This document shows positions 26,380 to 30,662 of a stretch of 30,662 nt of DNA, piece after piece. How positions within the stretch are numbered: the first letter of the stretch is position 1; the number at the start of each line of letters is the position of its first letter. Location of the stretch: positions 1 to 30,662 of the forward strand of contig JAAEMD010000441.1 in NCBI GenBank assembly GCA_024225875.1, in the 5' to 3' direction. A program made the translations under genes and the position numbers. The DNA comes from a bacterium (GTDB lineage: Bacteria; Margulisbacteria; Marinamargulisbacteria; JAAEMD01). The notes under the pieces were generated by a model. It was not told where the DNA came from. It saw only the letters and a program-made list of their open reading frames with translations, and searched no databases.

Positions 26380-26420
26380 AATTTTCTTGAGGAATACATA
26401 ATAAAGTGTTTGCATTATAA

Positions 26421-27185
26421 TCATCTTTTATCATTTTGTATTGTAGCAGTGTGTACTGCTTTTTTTGCTATAATATTCATAGGAAAAATTATATTAGAAG
26501 AATCTATTTTCAGCATTGAACTGGTACAGGATTCCCTGAATAAAAGAGATATTTCCGTACATCCTAAAATAATATTGAAAATACCTCTGGATTGAAACTC
26601 TTCTATAGCAGAACTGATTATTGCTCGCTGCTTAATATATGAGTTTTTTTTATGAAGCGCTCCACTTTTAATATTCTTAATAACCTCCATTATTGAGGAC
26701 TGAGTATCTTTTTCCGGACTGACAACTTCTATATCATACTCTTTAAGGTTATGCTGAAATATTTTAGTTTTAACTGTTCCGGTAGATGATAACAGTCCTG
26801 TTTTTGTGGCTTTGGTATTTTTTTTTATATAATGTCCTGTTTCTTTGATCATATTTAGAACAGGAACTGAAACACTGCTTTGTATTTTAGTAATCCAGTA
26901 GTGTGCTGTGTTGCATGGGATGACGATCAAAGATGCTCCAGAATTTTCCAGTGTTTTTGCTGAATATTGCAGATCCTGGATAATAGAGTCATCTTTATTT
27001 AAGATGCAGGTTGTACGGTCAGGAATAGAGGTGTTTGAGTATATTAAAACAGGGATATGCTCCTGATCTTTTTTTGCAGGAGTCAGGTCTATGATTTTTT
27101 GATAAAAAAACAAGGTTGCTTCTGGACCCATACCACCAAGAATACCTATTGTTTTATTCTTATTCCATTTTTTTTCTTTGTTCAT
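26421..27185 (-). CDS. Aspartate/glutamate racemase family protein
   Basis: A 254-residue cofactor-independent amino-acid racemase, RacX/YgeA/aspartate-racemase type. Seen: TIGILGGMGPEATLFFYQKI, the first catalytic cysteine in VIPCNTAHYW, and the second in IILGCTEISLL. The GGMGPEAT start and NTAHYW motif favour the aspartate/broad-specificity group over MurI glutamate racemase. D-amino acids made by it could enter peptidoglycan. It is convergent with rlmD (41 bp gap) and divergent from the TPR gene. No Shine-Dalgarno sequence is visible before the ATG. Substrate specificity is unknown. Confidence 0.88.
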   Translation of the reverse strand: MNKEKKWNKNKTIGILGGMGPEATLFFYQKIIDLTPAKKDQEHIPVLIYSNTSIPDRTTCILNKDDSIIQDLQYSAKTLENSGASLIVIPCNTAHYWITKIQSSVSVPVLNMIKETGHYIKKNTKATKTGLLSSTGTVKTKIFQHNLKEYDIEVVSPEKDTQSSIMEVIKNIKSGALHKKNSYIKQRAIISSAIEEFQSRGIFNIILGCTEISLLFRESCTSSMLKIDSSNIIFPMNIIAKKAVHTATIQNDKR

Positions 27186-27290
27186 TTTCTTATTGAAATT
27201 ACTGAATATTTGCTTCGTTAATACTATTTTTTATCTGGCCACCAGTTGTTTATGACAGAGTATCTCTGTGTTTAGTCATACCTGCTTTTA

Positions 27291-27305
27291 TATCCTGACA
27301 GGATA
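27291..27305. promoter_or_regulatory. 15-bp palindrome, candidate operator in a divergent intergenic region
   Basis: TATCCTGACAGGATA has perfect seven-base arms around a central A. It lies between the divergent racemase and TPR genes, four bases upstream of a TATTAT box (27309-27314) that could serve the TPR gene. Just to its left, TATGAC/GTCATA (27251-27256, 27275-27280) and ACAGAG/CTCTGT (27255-27260, 27264-27269) give overlapping inverted repeats. A repressor site is inferred from symmetry and position only. Confidence 0.35.
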
Positions 27306-27426
27306 GTGTATTATTTTTCATATCTTATTAATCTGTTTTTATTTCAAGATTAAAGAATATACGCAATGTATAGTGTGTATGTCAATATTAACTTAAAGAA
27401 GGTATTTGCAGGCTGGAGAAAAAGAT

Positions 27427-28059
27427 ATGTCTGATATAAGACCAAAGGAATCTAAAATAATGAAAATAATAGGGCCGTTATGGATAGCCGGCTCTGTTTT
27501 GATGTTTATAAGGCCTGCTGTAGCTGTTCCTTTTATCGGGGTAACAGGTCTTGTTTACTTTATCTATCAGTTTGCACCTTCTCAGAGAGCACAGAAAATT
27601 TTGAAAAAGGCTCTTAAAGTTTTTCGGAAAGGTGATTATGCTGTAGCAGTTATTTTATTAAAGAAAGCAAAAGAGATTGATCCAAAATATATATATATAG
27701 ATTATTTGTCAGGTGCTTCTTATCATAATCTGGAAAGGTATAAAGATGCGATACCTTTTTTGGAAAGATATGAGGAGCATGGACAAAAAAATTATGATAA
27801 CAGGTTAATACTGGCTAACTGTTATTACAAAACTCGTAAATACTCTAAAGCTGTAAAGTTGCTTGGAAGTATACCGGAAGATTTTGACAGGTACTTAAGA
27901 TCGACTATTTTATATGGTAACAGTTTATATGGAATGAAGAAGTACAGTGAAGCATTAGCGGTATTTGAAAAGGGGAAGAATGCTAAAGAGAGTTTCAAAG
28001 GTGAAACAATGGAGTTAGAGGCTGCAATCAGGAAAACAGGTAAGAAACTTAGTTCATAA
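27427..28059 (+). CDS. Membrane-anchored TPR-repeat protein
   Basis: A protein of 210 residues with one or two N-terminal membrane segments (IIGPLWIAGSVLMFI and VAVPFIGVTGLVYFIYQF) and about four TPR-like helical pairs (KALKVFRKGDYAVAVILLKK, DYLSGASYHNLERYKDAI, LILANCYYKTRKYSKAVKLL, LYGNSLYGMKKYSEALAVFE). It is probably a scaffold facing one side of the membrane; partners are unknown. I start it at ATG 27427, which has GGAG nine bases upstream; an in-frame TTG at 27406 has no such site. Its stop overlaps the 3' end of the convergent helicase gene by six bases. Confidence 0.75.
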   Translation: MSDIRPKESKIMKIIGPLWIAGSVLMFIRPAVAVPFIGVTGLVYFIYQFAPSQRAQKILKKALKVFRKGDYAVAVILLKKAKEIDPKYIYIDYLSGASYHNLERYKDAIPFLERYEEHGQKNYDNRLILANCYYKTRKYSKAVKLLGSIPEDFDRYLRSTILYGNSLYGMKKYSEALAVFEKGKNAKESFKGETMELEAAIRKTGKKLSS

Positions 28060-30192
28060 AAAATATTTTTTTCTATTGGGGTCAGCTGATGGAGTATCAT
28101 CAATACTTTCTGTGAAGGAGTTTTGAAGGAAGCCAGGCAGATTGCTTTTGTTCTGTCTTTTTTTGACTGCTGTATTATTTTTTATTTGTGTTGAATTTTT
28201 TTCAGGTACTAAAGCCCACTTTTCAGAATAGTTACTTAAGATGTTACCTTCCTCAAGGAAGCGGCTGGCTTTTGAGAACTGCATTCCTGAAAAGCGATAA
28301 TAATTTGAGGATGAGTTATCCAGGTTTGGTTTTATTATGAAGAGATTTTCTTTTGCCCTGGTTAATGCAACGTAAAGTAAACGGCGTTCCTCTTCGATTT
28401 GGCCCAGGTCACCAAGTGACTGGAAAGATGGCAGGTAACCGTCTACAGCTGATATAAGAAATACAGTATTCCACTCCAGTCCTTTTGCAGAGTGGATAGT
28501 TGAGATAGTCAGTTTCTCTTTATCTGTTTCTTTTGGGAGGCTGTCAATCTGGGATGTGTCTGGTGGTTCAAGTGTTATTTCAGAGATAAAGGTTTCCAGA
28601 TCCTGATAGCGTTGAGCAATTAAACCAAGAGATTCCAGGTCAGTACTCCTTTTATGATGATCATCATACTTTATCTGAAACAGTGGTTTGTAGAAAGTTA
28701 GTATACTCTCTAACAACAGGGCCGGTCGTTGACCATGGTTTTTGTGATAAAATACGGTTTTAAGCAAGTCATTTAATTCTTTATAGTATGTTTTGGACTT
28801 TAGACTGCTAAGCTCTATTTTATCTGGTTTATCTTTATTTTTGGTTATTTGCTTTATTATTTTTTGTGCGCCTGCCGGGCCAAGCCCTTCTAATAGCAGC
28901 AGTATACGCTGCCAGCTTATGGCGTCTGATGGGTTATATATTATCTTGAAAAAACTAAGTACATCTTTTATGTGCGATGTTTCAATGAACTTGAATCCGC
29001 CATGTTTAACAAATGGCAGGTTATGAGCCTTTAGTTCAATTTCAAGGTCATTAGAATGCCATCCGGATCTTATCAGTACAGCTATATCATTTAACTCAAT
29101 ACCCTCTTCTCTCAGCTCAAGAATTTTCTGGCAGATAAAACGGGACTGCTCATTATCGCATTCTGTTTCTATATAGACTGGTTTAGGCCCCTCTGTTTTT
29201 TTTGTAAAAAGGTTTTTAGAATATTTTTCTTTTGCTCTTGCAATAACAGCATTAGTGATATCAAGTATAGATTGTGAACTGCGATAATTCTCTTCCAGTG
29301 TTATTACCTTTGTTTCAGGAAACATTTCGGGAAACGTCATTATATTCTTAAAATCAGCGCCTCTAAAAGAATAGATGCTTTGCGAATCATCACCGACGGC
29401 CATAACATTCTTCTTTTCATTAGCCAGGCTGTTTATTATTTCAGATTGTATGGCATTAGTATCCTGATACTCATCAACTAAAATGTATCTAAACTGCTGT
29501 TGTAGTTTTGCTCTGACTTCAGGAGTGGTTTTTAATAGATCTAACAGTTTTGTCAGCAGATCATCATAGTCCATTGTCTGCATCTCTATTTTACGCATCT
29601 GGTATATACTGTTTATTTCTTCTAATGACCTGTCGTACTCTATGAACTGAGGATAGTCGTTACTTAAAACGTTAGAAATAGAAGTGCTGGTGTTAATTGA
29701 TTTGCTGATTACATTAAGGATGGTGTTTTTTTTGGGAAATCTTTTATCAAGTTTATTATACTTGTTGTCTTTTCTTATTAAACTTATCAGATCTTCTGAA
29801 TCTGATCTATCCATAATAGTAAAGTTTTCATCATATCCGATATGTCTGGAGTAGCGTCTAAGTATAAGGTTAGCAAAAGAATGAAAAGTTCCCCCTGTTA
29901 TATGTTGACAGCGGTAGTCCAGTATATGGGATGCACGTTTTAGCATTTCGTTAGCAGCCTTGCGTGTAAAAGTAAGCAGAAGTATTGATTCAGGCTGTAC
30001 ATTAGAAGCTATAAGCCTGGCTACTCTGTGTACTATAGTTTTAGTTTTTCCTGATCCAGCCCCAGCTATAACCAGCAGAGGTCCTTCATCAAAAGACACA
30101 GCTTCCAGTTGAGCCGGGTTAAGATCTTCCGTTAATCTGTAAACTGTATTTTTATTGTTAGAGTTTATGGAGTTTAAAGTGTAATTTTTCAT
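28054..30192 (-). CDS. uvrD: UvrD/PcrA-family ATP-dependent 3'-5' DNA helicase
   Basis: A 712-residue superfamily 1A helicase acting in nucleotide excision repair, mismatch repair or displacement of RecA and RNA polymerase. All motifs are visible: Q motif LNPAQLEAV, Walker A AGAGSGKT (43-50), LLTFTRKAANEML (Ia), VDEYQDTNAIQ (II), VGDDSQSIYSFRGAD (III), LEENYRSSQSIL (IV), TISTIHSAKGLEWNTVFL (V) and EERRLLYVALTRAKENLFI (VI). The C-terminal tail is basic and of low conservation, as in PcrA. The 3' end overlaps the stop of the convergent TPR gene, with no terminator visible between them. It has no upstream Shine-Dalgarno sequence. Confidence 0.93.
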   Translation of the reverse strand: MKNYTLNSINSNNKNTVYRLTEDLNPAQLEAVSFDEGPLLVIAGAGSGKTKTIVHRVARLIASNVQPESILLLTFTRKAANEMLKRASHILDYRCQHITGGTFHSFANLILRRYSRHIGYDENFTIMDRSDSEDLISLIRKDNKYNKLDKRFPKKNTILNVISKSINTSTSISNVLSNDYPQFIEYDRSLEEINSIYQMRKIEMQTMDYDDLLTKLLDLLKTTPEVRAKLQQQFRYILVDEYQDTNAIQSEIINSLANEKKNVMAVGDDSQSIYSFRGADFKNIMTFPEMFPETKVITLEENYRSSQSILDITNAVIARAKEKYSKNLFTKKTEGPKPVYIETECDNEQSRFICQKILELREEGIELNDIAVLIRSGWHSNDLEIELKAHNLPFVKHGGFKFIETSHIKDVLSFFKIIYNPSDAISWQRILLLLEGLGPAGAQKIIKQITKNKDKPDKIELSSLKSKTYYKELNDLLKTVFYHKNHGQRPALLLESILTFYKPLFQIKYDDHHKRSTDLESLGLIAQRYQDLETFISEITLEPPDTSQIDSLPKETDKEKLTISTIHSAKGLEWNTVFLISAVDGYLPSFQSLGDLGQIEEERRLLYVALTRAKENLFIIKPNLDNSSSNYYRFSGMQFSKASRFLEEGNILSNYSEKWALVPEKNSTQIKNNTAVKKRQNKSNLPGFLQNSFTESIDDTPSADPNRKKYFL

Positions 30193-30201
30193 TTGTATAA
30201 T

Positions 30202-30230
30202 ATTTTCTTGTTATAATACGGTATTGTCAA
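30202..30230 (-). promoter_or_regulatory. Candidate promoter of the helicase gene
   Basis: On the minus strand a perfect TTGACA (30230 down to 30225), a 17-bp spacer and GAAAAT (30207 down to 30202, four of six). The transcription start would be about three bases upstream of the ATG at 30192, again nearly leaderless. The weak -10 keeps confidence low. A second candidate lies further upstream at the end of the repeat. Confidence 0.4.
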
Positions 30231-30249
30231 TTGTGGAAATATGTCTTGC

Positions 30250-30278
30250 CTTATATCTGGTACAAATTGAACTGTCCG
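30250..30278 (-). promoter_or_regulatory. Leftward element-end promoter candidate facing uvrD
   Basis: On the minus strand, CGGACA (30278 down to 30273) inside the left terminal repeat is followed after 17 bp by TATAAG (30255 down to 30250). It points at the helicase gene, whose ATG is about 50 bases beyond the predicted start site. Confidence 0.35.
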
Positions 30279-30369
30279 TTTAAATGGCTGAGTGCATGTG
30301 TACAGGCGTACATAAACGAAGTCATTTGAAAACTTTAGTGTCGGACATTTTAATTTGGAACAGATATAA
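30251..30369 (+). repeat. MITE-like inverted-repeat element, copy 2
   Basis: The core (30257-30363, 107 bp) begins CTGGTACAAATTGAACTGTC and ends with the imperfect reverse complement (CGGACATTTTAATTTGGAAC, AG). About 18 of 22 terminal bases pair, and pairing continues outward through TTATAT/ATATAA (30251-30256 and 30364-30369). It is in the same orientation as copy 1 and shares the whole interior, but it lacks the 11-bp duplication and has one extra base near 30296. No coding capacity is present. It occupies the space between the helicase gene and the unrecognised gene at the right edge. Confidence 0.8.
30326..30354 (+). promoter_or_regulatory. Promoter candidate inside repeat copy 2
   Basis: TTGAAA (30326-30331), a 17-bp spacer and TTTAAT (30349-30354), each five of six to consensus, pointing right toward the gene at 30530. 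In copy 1 the 11-bp duplication widens this spacing to about 28 bp and would abolish it. Confidence 0.4.
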
Positions 30370-30370
30370 A
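30342..30370 (+). promoter_or_regulatory. Rightward element-end promoter candidate
   Basis: CGGACA (30342-30347) in the right terminal repeat, 17 bp, then TATAAA (30365-30370) at and beyond the element edge. It has the same geometry as the candidate yebC promoter at copy 1. The 30371-30529 stretch beyond it holds no gene; it contains a TTGACA (30397-30402) without a good -10 and a GGGCCC near 30449. Confidence 0.35.
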
Positions 30371-30529
30371 TACCTGAATAATTGTTAAGAATGTTATTGA
30401 CAGGAAGAATATTTTCAGTAAAATTACTTTCTTTATCTAAATAGAGCGGGCCCCTGTTTACTGGCTGGATGGTAGGGATAAAAGTATTTGCTGCTTTATT
30501 TATGTATAGATATCAGCAGGGAGATTATA

Positions 30530-30662
30530 ATGAATAAAATTATTTCGACAGGCAGCACTAAAAATCAAATAAAAAGTCTTATGCTTAAGGATGTACGTCT
30601 AACTAATAATCAAAAAGTTCCTTCAGATCGTTTTAACCACTTTACAATGAAAGATGCATACA
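30530..30662 (+). CDS. Unrecognised protein, 5' part only
   Basis: An ATG at 30530, six bases after AGGGAG, opens a frame that runs off the right edge (44 codons visible). The polar N-terminus begins MNKIISTGSTKNQIKSLMLK and continues with DVRLTNNQKVPSDRF. It has no signal peptide or membrane segment. I do not recognise a family, and the fragment is too short for domain calls. The good ribosome-binding site and clean frame support a real gene. Promoter candidates lie in and beside repeat copy 2. Confidence 0.6.
   Translation, partial: MNKIISTGSTKNQIKSLMLKDVRLTNNQKVPSDRFNHFTMKDAY

Noticed and set aside
26410..26595. Plus-strand frame opposite the racemase 3' end
   Set aside because: It is antisense to a well-supported catalytic region (LGCTEISLL) and has no family-like sequence.
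1..30662. CRISPR arrays, tRNA or rRNA genes, riboswitches and phage genes
   Set aside because: I looked for regularly spaced repeats, tRNA-like cloverleaf and GTTCRA signatures and phage-type genes and saw none that hold up by eye; a covariance-model scan would be decisive.

Overview
The window is about 30.7 kb of AT-rich bacterial chromosome carrying mostly housekeeping genes, nearly all on the + strand and tightly packed. Stop/start overlaps (TAATG, ATGA) are common and TTG is used as a start several times. The coupled pair of very large exported proteins near the left end (one with a FlgD/T9SS-type C-terminal Ig domain, one with a PorV/UPF0164-like barrel followed by Ig-like modules and C-terminal SLH domains) suggests a diderm from a little-cultured phylum. 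A Margulisbacteria/WOR-1-like or Elusimicrobia-like lineage is my guess, made from memory of domain architectures and not from any alignment.

Layout. 1-335: the tail of a membrane-protein gene, then a ~117-bp MITE-like inverted-repeat element directly upstream of yebC. 336-6712: yebC, then the two surface-protein genes. 6738-7001: a decayed SpoU/TrmJ-type RNA methylase remnant. 7030-12863: pyrH-frr-uppS-cdsA-dxr-dprA-pgeF, combining UMP phosphorylation, ribosome recycling, isoprenoid and phospholipid precursor synthesis, DNA uptake/recombination and a cell-wall-editing-type enzyme. 12965-16032: pyrG and glnA (CTP and glutamine synthesis). 16061-21616: a canonical promoter followed by rpmF-plsX-fabH-fabD-fabG-acpP, a hairpin, then fabF, a complete initiation/elongation core for type II fatty-acid synthesis except for FabZ and FabI/K. 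21597-26379: rnhB, yraN, a six-hairpin-glycosidase-like protein and an RlmD-type 23S rRNA m5U methyltransferase. 26421-30192: an Asp/Glu racemase (- strand), a TPR membrane protein (+) and a UvrD/PcrA helicase (-). 30251-30369: a second copy of the MITE-like element. From 30530: the start of an unrecognised gene that runs off the window.

Most noteworthy signals: (1) the two MITE-like copies, all four ends of which place a CGGACA hexamer exactly 17 bp from a TATA-rich hexamer just outside the inverted repeat, so each end could act as an outward promoter; (2) three genes whose start codon lies 7-9 nt after an extended -10 box with no Shine-Dalgarno sequence, implying leaderless transcripts; (3) the coupled 'CTD-like cargo plus PorV-like barrel with SLH anchor' pair. 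I see no tRNA, rRNA, CRISPR array, transposase or phage gene.
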